From Molossus alvarezi (lineage: Eukaryota > Chordata > Mammalia > Chiroptera > Molossidae): a stretch of 64,000 nt of DNA. Positions 21,825-33,284 of the stretch are shown piece after piece. How positions within the stretch are numbered: position 1 is the stretch's first letter; every line of letters begins with the position of its first letter. Made by a program: the position numbers and the translations under genes. The notes beneath the pieces were generated by a model. That model saw only the letters and a program-made list of their open reading frames with translations. It was not told the DNA's origin and did not search any database. The stretch lies in NCBI GenBank assembly GCA_037176705.1, contig CM073897.1, forward strand, positions 43,154,488 to 43,218,487, in the 5' to 3' direction.

Positions 21825-22070
21825 GCCCTGGCTGGTTTGGCTCAGCGGTTAAGAGCGTGGGCCTGCGGTCCAGAGATACCCAGGTTTTGTTCCCGCTAAG
21901 GGCATGTACCTCGGTTGCAGTTTGTCCCTGGCCCTGGTTGGGCCGTGTGGGTAGCAGCCACTCGATGTGTCCCTTTCACGTCAATGTGTCTCTCTCTCTC
22001 TTCCTCTCTCTCCCTCCCACTCTATCTGAACAGAAAAATGGAAAAATGTCCTCGGGTGAGGATAAAAAAA
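21825..22070 (+). mobile_element. Ves-like SINE-A
   Basis: GCCCTGGCTGGTTTGGCTCAG head to GTCCTCGGGTGAGGATAAAA tail. A/T runs after the tail blur any duplication. Confidence 0.94.
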
Positions 22071-22124
22071 AAAAATTTTTTTTAAAGTTAAATAATACCA
22101 AAGTTTATAAAGCAAAAAAAAAAA

Positions 22125-22935
22125 AATTCCCCAATTTTACTCTTCAGAGGAAGGAAGCACTGTTAACAGTTTGGTGTTGGAATATAATAAAATAATCACT
22201 GACTCCATCTCGCTCCAGCCTGCCCAGTTCCCATAACATATAGGTCAGTAAATTTTCCTTACTCCAGCGCATAAGTATGCTAATCATTAAAGGAATCTAA
22301 CCTGTAGCCTGGGAGTTCCTGAAACAACCTCCCAGCTTGAGACTACCTCCCTAGGAGATAAGGAAGGTATGTTTATCAAAAGATTTTTAGGAACCTTGTG
22401 ACTGAGACCAAGACAACTGGAATTTGTTGACCAAACCCAAAGAGGTTGCAGCATGCCCTTGGACTCTTGCTGCTGTTCAGATGTCAGAGGTTATCCATCA
22501 CCTCCTGACCTCAAACCCCTTCCTGTCCCTCCCTTCCCCTGGCGCACAGGACACCTTAATCCTTTCGTTTCTCAAGATGATTTTTTAGGATGCTATTCCG
22601 AGATCTTCTGGGCTTGCTGGCTTTGCAAGTAAAGTTACTTTCCTTGTCCCAACTCCTTGTCACTCAACTTATTGGCTGTTGTGTGGTGAGCAGTTTTATG
22701 CTGTCACTGGGTTAGTGTTGCTATCTTCCAGCTTTTGTCCTTGTATCTATGAACATATATATAGGTATGTGCTTCCACATACATATGGTGTAGGTTTGTT
22801 TGTTTTTAAACATAAATGGGATCATATATTGCATATTGTTCTGCAGTTTACTTTTTCTACATGATAATACATAGTGTTTCTCTTTTTGTCAGCTCATGTG
22901 GCTCTATATATGTGATTCAATAAGGAATGCCATTC
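22125..22935 (-). mobile_element. Old L1 (L1ME-like) 3'UTR split by an LTR
   Basis: AGCACTGTTAACAGTTTGG before the LTR, and CTTCCAGCTTTTGTCC, then AAATGGGATCATATATTGCATA, after it, are consecutive parts of the L1ME 3' region. Confidence 0.6.
22174..22692 (+). mobile_element. Solo LTR (endogenous retrovirus, ERV1-like)
   Basis: About 520 bp from TGTTGG to GGTGAGCA, with a CA-rich U3 and an R/U5-like end (GCAAGTAAAGTTACTTTCC, then CTTGTCACTCAACTTATTGG). It splits an old L1, which confirms insertion. CAGTTT occurs on both sides; the exact duplication is uncertain. No internal retroviral sequence is present. Confidence 0.7.
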
Positions 22936-22974
22936 ATATGCCTTTGCTCCCAGGGAGGAGCTTTTCTGTGCGCT

Positions 22975-23133
22975 AAAACATCCATGTGAGAGAGATACAT
23001 CAATTGGTTGCCTTCCTCATGAGGGCCCTGACCCAGAACCACAGCCAAGGTACGTGTCCTTGATCGGAATTGAACCCAGGACTCTTTGGTTTGAAGGCTG
23101 ACGCACTAACCGCTGAGCCAAACCAGCTAGGGC
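22975..23133 (-). mobile_element. Older Ves-like SINE, 3' part missing
   Basis: Starts within the body (ACATCCATGTGAGAGAG) and ends with the head CAAACCAGCTAGGGC. More diverged than its neighbours. Confidence 0.85.
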
Positions 23134-23148
23134 TTGTGTGTAAATCTT

Positions 23149-23397
23149 ATTATTATTATTTGTTATCCTCACCTGAGAACATTTTTCCATTTTTTGTTCC
23201 GATAGAGAGGGAGGGAGAGAAAGAGAGAGAGAGAGAAACATCGATGTGAAGGGACACATCGAGTGGCTGCCACCCGCACGACCAACCAGGGCCGGGGACA
23301 AACTGCAACCGAGGTGCGTGCCCTTAGCGGGAACCAAACCCGGGTCTCTCCGGACCGCAGGCCGACGCTCTAACCGCTGAGCCAAACCGGCCAGGGC
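23149..23397 (-). mobile_element. Ves-like SINE-A with target duplication
   Basis: TGTGTGTAAATCTT is exact at 23135-23148 and 23398-23411. Confidence 0.96.
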
Positions 23398-23411
23398 TGT
23401 GTGTAAATCTT

Positions 23412-24490
23412 GATTGTACCATAAAATGATTCTACTGCCCCTCCACACATTATTGAGTTATTTTCACATTAAGAACTCAATATTATCTATTTTTTATGAG
23501 TTTCTAGGTTGCATGCTGAGAGGCTGTCCTTTCTGTACCACTTCATTCTCAACAGGCACCGAAAGTGTTTCAGAGAAAAAATGTGTTCGGTTAACAAAAA
23601 TCAGCCTCATGGCAACCAGTGAGGCTCCATACTGCTGTTCGTTCCTGTTGGAGGACAATGGGCTGATGCTGTTTTCAAGGCCGGGTGAAGTGGTAGATCG
23701 GATACAAAAAAACGGGAGTCCTAGTTTTCTTTGTGAAAAACCGGCGAAGATTATGTGAGGCAGGATCCTGAAAGAAAGCAGGGGAATAAAACCTCCTCTC
23801 AAAAGCGGTCCCAGCGGACCAGCAGCTGTGAAAAGGTGGGTGAGTTAAAAAAGGGAAAGGAAATTCAGCTTCAGACTCCTTGGGGATTTCAGGATCTCAC
23901 TCTTCCCTCCTGCTGTTCTAGTGACTTTTAACCAGGACAACTCCAGAGAAGGATGGTTTCAAAAAAAAGAAATCCAAATGGAATCCAGTTCATCCTTACT
24001 TATGTAAGAGCACCTGCCATGGGCGCACAATAGTCCCAGGCAGAACTCCTAAGAAAGAGCACTTTGTAAACCACCCTTCTGCTGGGGGGGAGGGCAACAA
24101 TTGTCCTTTGTCCATGCAACCCTCCCATTGTCCCGCAATGGAGTTGCTGGTCTAAACCACTGTAGTAGACTCGGGCGAGAAGAAATTATTCCATTGTCTG
24201 CTCGCAATTAGATCAATGAGGGTGATGTCATTCAGGATGTGTGGCCTTCCTTGGGTTCTGGCTGTTCCAGATCGAGGCCCCATGTGCTGCCCATTGCTGT
24301 GTATATTTCTGTGGACAGCACGGCACATAGAACATGACCTGGGTCAACCGAGACACTGCTGAAGTTCCCAAAACCTTGACTTTTTTTTTAAGTGAAGTAA
24401 AATCAACATTTTGTTTAATGATTTCTGAAACAATGCATGTAAAAACAATAAATAAACGTCCTACTTTCTCTCTCTTGGACTTAGGGATAG
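23412..24490. other. Repeat-poor island, no gene recognised
   Basis: About 1.1 kb without a named repeat. Opposing frames of 114 (23414-23758 +) and 102 codons (23494-23802 -) exist, but neither shows a domain. One could be shadow of the other, or both chance. Confidence 0.45.
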
Positions 24491-24501
24491 TTTCTTTCTT
24501 T

Positions 24502-24728
24502 TTTTTTTTTAAATTATTTTTTCTTTATTGATTTTAGAGAGAGGAAGGGGAAGAGAGAAAGAAAGATAGAAACATCGATGAGAGAGAGAGAACATCGATC
24601 GGTTGCCTCCTGCAGGCCCCCCACTGGGGATCGGGCCCACAACCTGGGCATGTGCCCTGACCGGGAATTGAACCAGCGACCTCTTGGTGCATGGTGGCTG
24701 CTCAACCACTGAGCCATGACAGCTGTGC
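24502..24728 (-). mobile_element. Ves-like SINE-B
   Basis: Tail TTCTTTATTGATTTTAGAG and a slightly altered head. GGGATAGTTTC (24484-24494) and AGGATAGGTTTTC (24729-24741) are a probable target duplication. Confidence 0.92.
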
Positions 24729-24939
24729 AGGATAGGTTTTCATTAAATCTGGGTTACTGGCCCAATAAAATATGGAAAACATTTCATTGTATTTGACCTC
24801 TAAAACACTAGTTATCTTTAATTTTTTAAGCCATGGAACAAAGTTTTCTGCCAATCCATAGACAGGTTAACCTCAGCAAATGGCCAGTTTGTATCTATGT
24901 CAACATACACGACATCTCGATTTTCCTTTGACAGGTAAC

Positions 24940-25440
24940 TAATTATTTCAACAAATATTCAATGTGCCAGGTACTGTTCCTCTGCCCTCAGAGTCTGGTG
25001 GAGAAATGAGACACGTCCTCTTTTCCCGCGCCACCTCTCCTAGAGAGGGTACAGGCGAGGCACCTTGTTCGGCTCGAGTGGCTCAAAGGAGGTTTCTGAG
25101 AGAAGATGACAAGTTGGGCGAGGTGGAAGGATCCAGGCAGTGACAGGACAGAGCATGGCACATGGTCTGGTTCAGGTGAGGTGGGTGAGTGCTGTTGAAT
25201 GAATGGTTAAGACTTCCCCAGGAGAACATGCTTTCCATGAGCCGCTTCTGGGAACCTCAAGTCTTTCCTGCGACTGGAGTTCAATGTGCGGGGGAGGAGG
25301 GGCAGGAGATGGGGCTGCGGACCAGGCCGGCTCTGGACATGAGGTCAGCTTGGCTAAGGAGCTTTGTCCTGATGACAGTGAGAAAATGTGTGGATCACTT
25401 TAAACAGCAGAGTGACATGGTCTGGTTATGTTTTATTCTT
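24940..25440 (-). mobile_element. L2 relic
   Basis: TTTCAACAAATATTCAATGTGCCAGGTAC, TTTCTGAGAGAAGATGACAAG, CTGGACATGAGGTCAGCTTG and AGTGACATGGTCTGGTTATG are the L2 3' region on the reverse strand. Confidence 0.65.
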
Positions 25441-25559
25441 TTCTTAACAGTGTATTTTTAAAATTACACAAAAGATATGTATGTATTTTAGATAACTCTT
25501 TGGGGACTTTGCAGGAGCAGTGATTTCATTATGCTATTTTTGTAACTGGTACACTGCTC

Positions 25560-25690
25560 ATCTGTGTGCGTGGCAGCGAAGCACCTTCCTCCCTCCCTGG
25601 GCCCGGCACAGGCTCGGACGCTGGGGAGGTGCGGCGGCCTCGCGAGGTCGGGATCCGGCCCCGATGCGCCACTCCGAGAAGCGGAGCTTT
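25560..25690. promoter_or_regulatory. Small CpG cluster
   Basis: Roughly 16 CpG in about 130 bp (for example GCGGCGGCCTCGCGAGGTCG) in an otherwise CpG-poor, AT-rich neighbourhood outside any SINE. No promoter, gene or repeat can be tied to it, so a regulatory role is only a guess. Confidence 0.35.
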
Positions 25691-25839
25691 ACCACCTAAC
25701 AGAATATTTAACGAGTCCCACTACCACATCATTGCCATTATACTTTTTAAATCTCTATTTTCTTTTTACTTTTGATTATGGAAAAATTCAAAATTAATGT
25801 ATGTAAAAGTAGGAAGGATGGTATAATAAACCCTCATGC

Positions 25840-26102
25840 TGTCCTGGCTGGTGTAGCTCAGCGGTTAGAGCGTCGGCCCGCTGACCAGAGAGACCCGGGT
25901 TCGGGTCCCACTAAGGGCAAGTACCTCGGTTGCAGTTTGTCCCCGCCCCGGTTGGGGTTGTGTGGGTGGCAGCCGGTGGATGTGTCTCTCTTACGTTGAT
26001 GTTTCTCTTTCTCTCTTCCTCCCTCTCTCCCTTCCACTCTATCTGAAGTTAAATGAAAAAAATATCCTCGGGTGAGAATTAATAATAATAATAATAATAA
26101 AC
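25840..26102 (+). mobile_element. Ves-like SINE-A with target duplication and (TAA)n tail
   Basis: AACCCTCATGC at 25829-25839 and 26103-26113. The tail ends ATATCCTCGGGTGAGAATTAA followed by TAA units. Confidence 0.95.
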
Positions 26103-26113
26103 AACCCTCATGC

Positions 26114-26440
26114 AATCACCCAACTTCAACAATGAACTCACAGCCAATCTCATCTCAGCTGTATCCTACCCTCTTCACCACTACATTATTCTGAGGTAAA
26201 CCCCAGACATCATATCTTTTGTATGTAGCTCTCAAAGATAACTTGTTTAAAAACATATCCATAATTATTACTCCTAACCAAATAAAGAGATATTCTTTAC
26301 TGTCCTCAAATGTCGGTGTTCGAATTCCAATTGTTTTATTTTTTTTTTTAAGTTGCTTATTTGAATCATGATCTAAACAAGGTCCACATTTGTACTGGGG
26401 TGACATTTCCTCTGTCTTCTTTCATCAACGGGTTTCCCCC
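26114..26440. repeat. Old L1-3'UTR-like relic
   Basis: AATCACCCAACTTCAACAATG, CCCCAGACATCATATCTTTT and GAATCATGATCTAAACAAGGTCC are in the order of a common old mammalian L1-associated 3' region. Orientation and family are not certain. Confidence 0.45.
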
Positions 26441-26659
26441 TTTTTTCTTTTCCTGCCTTGCTTGCTATTTATTTAACTGTGGGCCTTAAACAGATGGAAG
26501 AAGTTGAAAACAGTACTTTAAGGGTGTCATTTCCCTTCATGTTCACCTTCATAGATTTTTCTTTTTAAACCCCTGATAATTTTTAAGGTAAAGAATTGTG
26601 TCTCATTATTGCAAAACATCCTTTTAATTTCTGAAGCATGTCTAATGTTGCCTGGTTAT

Positions 26660-27000
26660 TTTTAGCCCTGCATTATCCAAGCATCCAGATACACAGTGAT
26701 TGGACCATACACCAAAATGAATTCTAGGTGACATAAAGGGTAAAGTGTAAATAAATTAAATGATAAAAAACAACAAAAAATATACACATTGAATGTATTT
26801 TGGGGAAGATGTAATCTAAACAGAAAAACAATGGAAGATATCACAAAGGAAAATTTCAGTAGAATTGAGTATATGCTAAATTAAAACTTTTTGGCCAACA
26901 AACACAAAATGAAAGGCCAAATGATAAACTGGGGAGGGAACAAAGTTGCCATCTGTGAGAGATACAGGGTTAGTAGCCTTAATACATAGGTCTTAGTCCA
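26660..27000 (+). mobile_element. Old L1 (L1M-type) ORF2 relic
   Basis: TTGGACCATACACCAAAATG, AATTCTAGGTGACATAAAGG and CTTTTTGGCCAACAAACACA fit the ORF2 stretch between RT and the C-terminus. Confidence 0.6.
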
Positions 27001-27060
27001 GCTTGCTATTGGGTCAGATGGGTTCACTCACAAGATTCTCCCAAGTCCTAGTTCTAATTA

Positions 27061-27081
27061 AAAAAAAAAAAAAAAAAAAAA
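27061..27081. repeat. Poly-A tract
   Basis: About 20 A in a row, before a SINE insertion. Confidence 0.9.
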
Positions 27082-27140
27082 GAATGAAATGGAAAAGCAG
27101 GGGACAATCAGGCTCCAGTATTTAAAACTAGACCCATTCT

Positions 27141-27400
27141 GCCCTGGCCAGTTTGGCTCAGCGGTTAGAGCGTCGGCCTGCGGTCCGGAGAGACCCGGGT
27201 TCGGTTCCCACTAAGGGCACGTACTTCGGTTGCAGTTTGTCCCCGGCCCTGGTTGGTCGTGCGGGTGGCAGCCACTCGATGTGTCCCTTCACGTCGATGT
27301 TTCTCTCTCTCTCTACCTTCCTCTCTCTCCCTCCCACTCTATCCATACAAAAAATGGAAAAATATCCTCGGGTGAGGATAAAAAAAAACCCACAAAAAAC
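27141..27400 (+). mobile_element. Ves-like SINE-A with target duplication
   Basis: AAACTAGACCCATTCTG flanks it exactly (27125-27141 and 27401-27417). Little diverged; a good reference copy for the family in this window. Confidence 0.96.
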
Positions 27401-27419
27401 AAACTAGACCCATTCTGAC

Positions 27420-28080
27420 TCCTAGGATTTGCTGCATAAATTATTTCCTGGCTGCAAGTGACAGAAGCTGATGCTGACAGGTTAAGCAGAAAAGGGGTTT
27501 ATTCAAAGAATATTGCATAGCTCAGAACTGTTGGGAAGACTGGAGGAAACGATCTTGAGGCTAAGCTTTCAAGAAAGTCACCCAAAATTCTGCAGCACAA
27601 TTGGCCTGAGGAAACTGAGGCTGCTGCCCCATCACCACTCAACGACTCTGTGCTGCCCAACTCTGGGAGCTCAGTTTGACTGCAGCCACTGCTGACAAAG
27701 GCATCAGTGCCACTAGTATCAGGACTGCAACCTCACAGACCATTCCAGTCCCCAAACCACACGCCCCTGCTACCACCCTCGCCAGCAGAAGAAGTGCACT
27801 AAGCAATCTTTTCCTTCTCATTATGCTCCTCCTAACCGGAATCTCACACAAATGCCTCTGACTGGAAGGATGCAAGTCACATGCCTGTGTTCTAGCTGCA
27901 AAGCAGAGGCAGGGGAATGAGTATTCTGCCTTCTAACTTGGTGGGACTCAGGGAAAATCCTCTTAACTTCAGAAGTGTGTTCAAAGGTACTGGGTACCCA
28001 AAAACCAGGACAAATATTCACCAGAATGAATGACCCAGGCTGGGTATGGCAGGGGGTGGTTTCTTTTACATAGGATGGCA
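27420..28080. repeat. Probable old unclassified repeat
   Basis: CTGGCTGCAAGTGACAGAAG and AAGCAGAAAAGGGGTTTATTC resemble the start of a common old mammalian repeat. A hydrophobic open frame on the minus strand (27639-27875) shows no known domain. Confidence 0.35.
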
Positions 28081-28099
28081 TTATAACTAATGATTAAAA

Positions 28100-28500
28100 T
28101 ATGAAATAATATACCCACAAGACTATTAATGGAGGCATTATTTTAATCATAAATGATTGGAAACTATCTAAATGTCCAGTAATAGAGTTTTTGTTGAGTA
28201 AAAATTATGGTACATCAATACACTCATGGAATACAGTGCACTTGAAAATGAAGGAGGAGGAATGATCTCTGGAATAAGGGAAAAGGCAAAGTGGAGAATG
28301 ATATCTATAGTAGTTCTCTGTAATAAAGGGAGGGGATGTATATATGGTCCAACCATAGAAATTGCCATTTTTGCTGGTGAAATGGTTAATATTGGCAGTT
28401 TCGTACAATTTAACAATGTGGAGGAGATAAAGATGGAAAAGAGATTTATTTGAATACATTTGGTGTATATTTTTGACATTGGAATCATACAAATGTATCA
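28100..28500 (+). mobile_element. Old L1 (L1ME-like) 3' relic
   Basis: GGAAACTATCTAAATGTCCAG, ATTATGGTACATCAATACAC and GGGAGGGGATGTATATATGG follow the L1ME 3' end. Confidence 0.6.
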
Positions 28501-28885
28501 TACATATTCAAAAAATTAAATTTAATTTAAAATTCCTAAGATTTTAATATAAACTAAAAACAATGAGCTTACCTATATGTCAAGTTAATGATGTAGCTGC
28601 ACAGAGAAGACAATTATTTCAAGTGAAATATAGTATATTTGCTGTATTAAATATATATATATATAGTAGAATATATTTTAAGGGCAAAGAAAGCTGCAAA
28701 AAGATCTAATACTTTTTTAATAGTTATATTGCTAGGAGAAGTCTTTATATTAGTATTTTGAAACTTCTTTCTATACAGTGTAGCATGGAGTAACAAGTAA
28801 TTATGTTATTATTAGGAACTAAGATTTTCAGTATAAGAGAACTATACAATCAAAGGCATTAATATAAATAAATCTTAACATTAAA
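28501..28885. other. AT-rich, no recognised feature
   Basis: Contains a short (TA)n run near 28650. Nothing else seen. Confidence 0.5.
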
Positions 28886-28897
28886 TTTGAATTAGAA

Positions 28898-29145
28898 CCC
28901 TGGTTGGTTTGGCTCAGCGGTTAGAGCGTCAGCCTGCGGTCCAGAGAGACCCGGGTTCGGTTCCTGCTAAGGGCGCGTACCTCGGTTGCAGTTTGTCCCC
29001 GGCCCTGGTTGGTCGTGCGGGTGGCAGCCACTCTATGTGTCCCTTTCACGTCGATGTTTCTCTCTCTCTCTCTCTCTTCCTCTCCCTCCCACTCAATCTG
29101 AACAAAAAAATGGAAAAATGTCCTCAGGTGAGGATAAAAAAAATT
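28898..29145 (+). mobile_element. Ves-like SINE-A with target duplication
   Basis: TTTGAATTAGAA at 28886-28897 and 29146-29157; complete head and tail. Confidence 0.96.
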
Positions 29146-29157
29146 TTTGAATTAGAA

Positions 29158-29689
29158 ATATCAGTATAAACTCAAGATTTTTTCTTTTAAAAACTATATC
29201 CTATTTTTGTACTTTTCAGAAAGGCCTAGAAGTATTAAAAACCATGTGCCTACATTGTGGTCCCTAAAGAATATTCTCCATAGAAAGGACCAGGACTTCT
29301 TAACTGATTGATTGCAAGTCTGAGGCAATACATATACAAGATGAGGTTGGAATATCTGGCTGAGCCAAAAACTATTAATTTATCTAAGATTTGTGGTTTG
29401 TATTGAAAGGACTCAAGGACTAACACAAAGTAATTCCAGTTGGCCAAAGATAGGCTCATTTAATTATCCGTAAAAGTAGTAATTGGGTTTGATTGAAATA
29501 CATAGAATGTATAAAAGCTTAATGAGTTCGTGGCAGGGAGGAGGAACTCCAAAATAAATTAGCAAACTCTTTGGATACCATTGGCTGTAACTAGATCAAA
29601 ATCCTTACTTTGAAAATTGGCAATTTAAGGGAATTAAATAAGCATTATCCTGCCTTGCCAAATCAATCTACATTTCAGGGTGACCAAAT
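29158..29689. other. No recognised feature
   Basis: AT-rich sequence with no gene or repeat that I can name. Confidence 0.4.
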
Positions 29690-30740
29690 AGATGTAACTA
29701 GTGAGGAAAAGTTTTTTACAGATGATTTCCAGCTAAAAAATGTGGAAGGAATGACAGAATTAGAAAAAATCACCATTTTGCAATCCTAATGATATAATCG
29801 ATCAAAGCAAAGATCAATACTGGATGAAAGTGTTAGAGGAAGGGCTTAGAGGGAATTTTACAGTGCAGAGAGCTAGCTGACACCACCTGAATCTACTGAT
29901 CAATCTCAACATTACCAGGAGTGAAACAGTCATTGGGATGCACCCTAATGGGAAAAAAAAGAACCTGAATCTAATTAAGCTTTTAGAGCTAACCTCCAGT
30001 TTACACAACATAGAGGAGATAGAGACTCAGGTTTAATTGCTTCCACAAGGACATAAATTGATAAATCCAGAATATGGAATATTCTATAGAACACCTGGAC
30101 TAGTTTAATTAACAAGTCAATGGCATGGGGAAAAAAATAAAGGTGGGCCAGATTTTAAAAGACTCAAAAAATATCAAATGCAATGTGTGGACTTTGTCTG
30201 GATTCTGATTCTAATGAACCAATCATAGAAAAGATATTTGTTTAGATAACAGGGAACTAGGAAAATGGTCTAAAAATTAGATGATATCGGGGAATTGTTA
30301 CTTTTGTTAGGTGTGTTACTGGTGGTGTGGTTATGTTCGGAAATACAGGCACACCTCGTTTTATAGTGCTTCACAGGTGCTGCTTTTTTTTTTTTTTAAA
30401 TGAAGGCAAGACCCTCCACCAGCAAAGCATTATGGCTCCCTTTATCACAATGCTTGTTTTATTGCACTGGTCTGGAACTAAACTCACAGTATCTCTGAGG
30501 TATGTCTGTACTGGTATATTTTAGAGATGAAAAATGAAGTATCTAGAGAAGAAATTATGAGGTGTGGAAATTGCTTTAAAATACTTCCAGAGAAAAAGGG
30601 CTAAATAAAGCAGTGTGGCAAAATCCTGAGAACCACTGAATCTGGGTGATGGGTATTTTTTTATATTCTTTTTTTTCTAATTTTGTTTATTTGAAATATT
30701 TCATGAAAAAGTGGAGACAAGCAATTCAGCCTGATCTTTG
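29690..30740 (+). repeat. Old unclassified interspersed repeat holding a Tigger MITE
   Basis: AAATGCAATGTGTGGACTTTG, GGAATTGTTACTTTTGTTAGG, TGAATCTGGGTGATGGGTAT and TTGAAATATTTCATG follow the same old repeat as 20450-21820. The MITE at 30343 splits it. Confidence 0.4.
30343..30513. mobile_element. Tigger-type (mariner/pogo) MITE
   Basis: Ends AATACAGGCACACCTCGTTTT and GTATCTCTGAGGTATGTCTGTACTG are the two Tigger1-type termini. The inside keeps GCAAGACCCTCCACCAGCA from the transposon. About 170 bp, with no transposase frame. Confidence 0.8.
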
Positions 30741-30744
30741 TATG

Positions 30745-31067
30745 TCAATGGAATAAAAAAAAGATGAAAGAAGTTATTGCAAAACAGACTAACTTGCTGT
30801 TCTTTAGTTGTCAGCTCACACTAGGAGGTAAAAGCACATCTGATGTCAGTGATCACACCTGGGAAGATGTGAGTAAGGTGGAAGTAAGGGCTGTTGGTGG
30901 GGTAACACTTCTTTCTCACTATTCTTTTTCGCTAACACCTGAAGTGGCACCTCAGCAAATCCAAGCAGGTCATAGAGCAGTCAGCAATGTTTTTCTGCAT
31001 CCAAAAAATGCTAATCACTCTCAGTGTCTTTGCTGATTCACCAGGGAATAATTTTTGGTCCTGTAAG
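30745..31067. other. No recognised feature
   Basis: A 90-codon frame (30764-31036 +) has no recognisable domain. Confidence 0.4.
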
Positions 31068-31083
31068 TAGATCTCAAAATTTA

Positions 31084-31336
31084 GTGTATTTTTTTTTATC
31101 CTCACCTGAGGACATTTTTGCATTCATCTTCAGATAGAGTGGGAGGGAGAGAGGGGGGAAGAGAGAGAGAGAAACATCGATGTGAGAGAGACACATCGAC
31201 TGGCTGCCACCCACACAACCCCAACGGGGGCCGGGGACAAACTGCAACCAAGGGACATGCCCTTAGCAGGAACTGAACCCGGGTCTCTCTGTTCCACGGG
31301 CCGACGCTCTAACCTCTGAGCCAAACCGGCCAGGGC
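31084..31336 (-). mobile_element. Ves-like SINE with target duplication
   Basis: TAGATCTCAAAATTTA exact at 31068-31083 and 31337-31352. Confidence 0.96.
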
Positions 31337-31419
31337 TAGATCTCAAAATTTAAATGGAACTTGGAAGAATTCAACAAATATGTTGGTTCTGTACAGATCA
31401 TCCCTCATCCTGATGCAGG

Positions 31420-31990
31420 TTTTCTGGGTGTCTGGGGACCTGAGGGTCTGTGACCCACTGTGGGTTCTTGGCTTTGCACAGGAAAGAATTCAAATACAAG
31501 TCAACATAGAGTTTCAAGTGAAAGTGAGCTTATTAGCGAAGCCGTGGGACCGAGAATGGGCTACTCCACAGACAGAGCAGTCCTTCTTTTGCAGAATTTG
31601 ATTCCTTTAGTGAAGTTTATTTAAGGGGGGGACAAGGGGAGTAGGGTATTCAATAAATGGTAGGCATATTCAGAATCATCCAGGGAAAGGAGTAGAGATT
31701 TCTCAGAAGAGCCCAGTGGGCCATTTTATGTCTTTATGTGGACTTCCTGTTTTCAATTATGGTGGTTCGGGGTGTGTTGTTTAGCATGGTGAGGTATTAC
31801 AATGAGCATATAATGAGGCTAGGGGTTACCATTAGGTAAAATTAGTCACCATGTTGGATCGAGCTGGTCTCTGCCAGTTTTAAGCCATAAATCTGGTGAG
31901 GGGTGGTCTTCCTTCTTGACTGCTCGTGACTTTTATGGGTGGCAGCTGTTGTGCCACACACCCTATCTCAATCCCACCTGCCCCGGCTTC
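31420..31990 (-). mobile_element. Solo LTR (ERV1-like)
   Basis: On the minus strand the order is U3-like sequence, TTAAATAAACTTCACT, then AATAAGCTCAC and a U5-like end TTCTTTCCTGTGCAAAGCC. The LTR at 41890-42480 shares CCTGTGCAAAG-CAAGAACCCA. No internal retroviral sequence. Confidence 0.6.
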
Positions 31991-32103
31991 CTCTCTGCCT
32001 GTTCTATGTGAGTTTGGATTAGACTGGATTTGAGAAAGAGCCTCATGTGAAGGGGTTGAATTCTGGAATAATTACTTAGAAAGATAAAGATATTTTCTTT
32101 TTT

Positions 32104-32320
32104 AATCCTCACCAGACGATATTTTTGCATTTATCTTCAGACAGAGTGGGAGGGGGAGAGAGAGAGAAGGAGAGACACATCGATTGGTTGCCACCCACAC
32201 AATCCCAACCTGGGCTGGGGGGCAAACGGCAACTGAGGTGCGTGCCCTTGGCCGGAATTGAACCCGGGACTTCCTGGTCTGCAGGCCTATGCTCTAACTG
32301 CTGAGCCAAACCAGCCAGGG
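32104..32320 (-). mobile_element. Ves-like SINE
   Basis: Tail AATCCTCACCAGACGATATT and head CAAACCAGCCAGGGC. AAGATATTTTCTT and AAGGTATTTTTCTT are a probable target duplication. Confidence 0.93.
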
Positions 32321-32334
32321 CAAGGTATTTTTCT

Positions 32335-33280
32335 TAAAAAGACCTATTAAAATCTGAGGCTGTCTCAGATTCTTACTGTCTGGAATCACCGAGGGATAAT
32401 GAGGTTACCAACTCTCCGTGGCCTATGTCAGGGCATCCAGCGTTTTTGCCTGCCCAGCGACCCTTTCCCCTTCTCCTTATAATCAAATATTCTTTTCTTC
32501 GAAGAAATCTGTATGTTTGCATAGGGCTGTTCCTTCCCTCGTATGGGGGATGGGTAGACCTAGCCAATCAGATTACCCCATTTTCTTGACCACAGAAGTG
32601 ACTACAACAGATGGGCACATGGGCTCTGGCTTGGCACATTAAATTCCACGCAGAACTTTTCAGCCAGGTCTTTTGGAGAAAGAGCTCTTTATCCATTGAC
32701 TTGATAAAGTGGCTGGCTACGAGGTGTGGCTTGCTGGTGGCTATAGTGCCCTTCACATGCAGTGAGCCAACAAAACACAAACACTGGAGGCAGTAGACAA
32801 CTAAGCCCTCCTTAAATTATTTGAGCCTTTGATTCTAACTGTGCCGGAAGCAAGACTGGATAATTTACATGCAAGCAACAATAAATTGCCTTTTTTCCCC
32901 CTCCCTTAGTTTGAATTGGGTCATTTCCAGGGAAGGTCTTGATGAGCGTGGCATCATTCATTCTGTTATCATTTACTAAGCTGTTGCAGTCACACAGTCA
33001 CCTGGAGACACAGAAAGGAAAGACACTTCTTTTTTGTTTTCTTATTACTCTATTTTTTAAATAAACCTATGTATATGTAAGGACACAGATGTAGATGAAA
33101 ATGCTGTTTGAACTAAAGTTATGTGGAGATGAGAAATAAAACATGGGCTTTATACAACCATAGGTTTTCAGAATACTAAAACCTCAAAAACTACTGACAT
33201 GTTTCAGAGACATTATTTTAAATTCATTTATATTGACACTATTTCCAGTTCTTAAGGAATAAACTTTATTTATTTATTTA
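32335..33280. other. No confidently recognised feature
   Basis: About 0.95 kb. Parts may be an old LTR or MER repeat, but I cannot assign it, and no gene is visible. Confidence 0.4.
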
Positions 33281-33284
33281 TTTT

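Noticed and set aside
23414..23802. Opposing frames of 114 and 102 codons as a gene
   Set aside because: No recognisable domain, no start or splice support; kept only as an unassigned island.
27142..27220. tRNA-like A and B boxes (GGCTCAGCGGTTAGAGC, GGGTTCGGTTCCC)
   Set aside because: They are SINE heads. No cloverleaf acceptor or anticodon stem is kept, so these are not tRNA genes.
27153..27407. Recurrent frames beginning [20 protein letters not shown], also near 16442, 23017, 28909, 31130 and 54258
   Set aside because: They are translations of the SINE-A head and body. The same peptide appears wherever a SINE-A lies and has no independent support.
27639..27875. Hydrophobic 78-codon minus-strand frame resembling a membrane protein
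   Set aside because: Leu/Val/Ala-rich translation of a probable old repeat; no family match that I can support.
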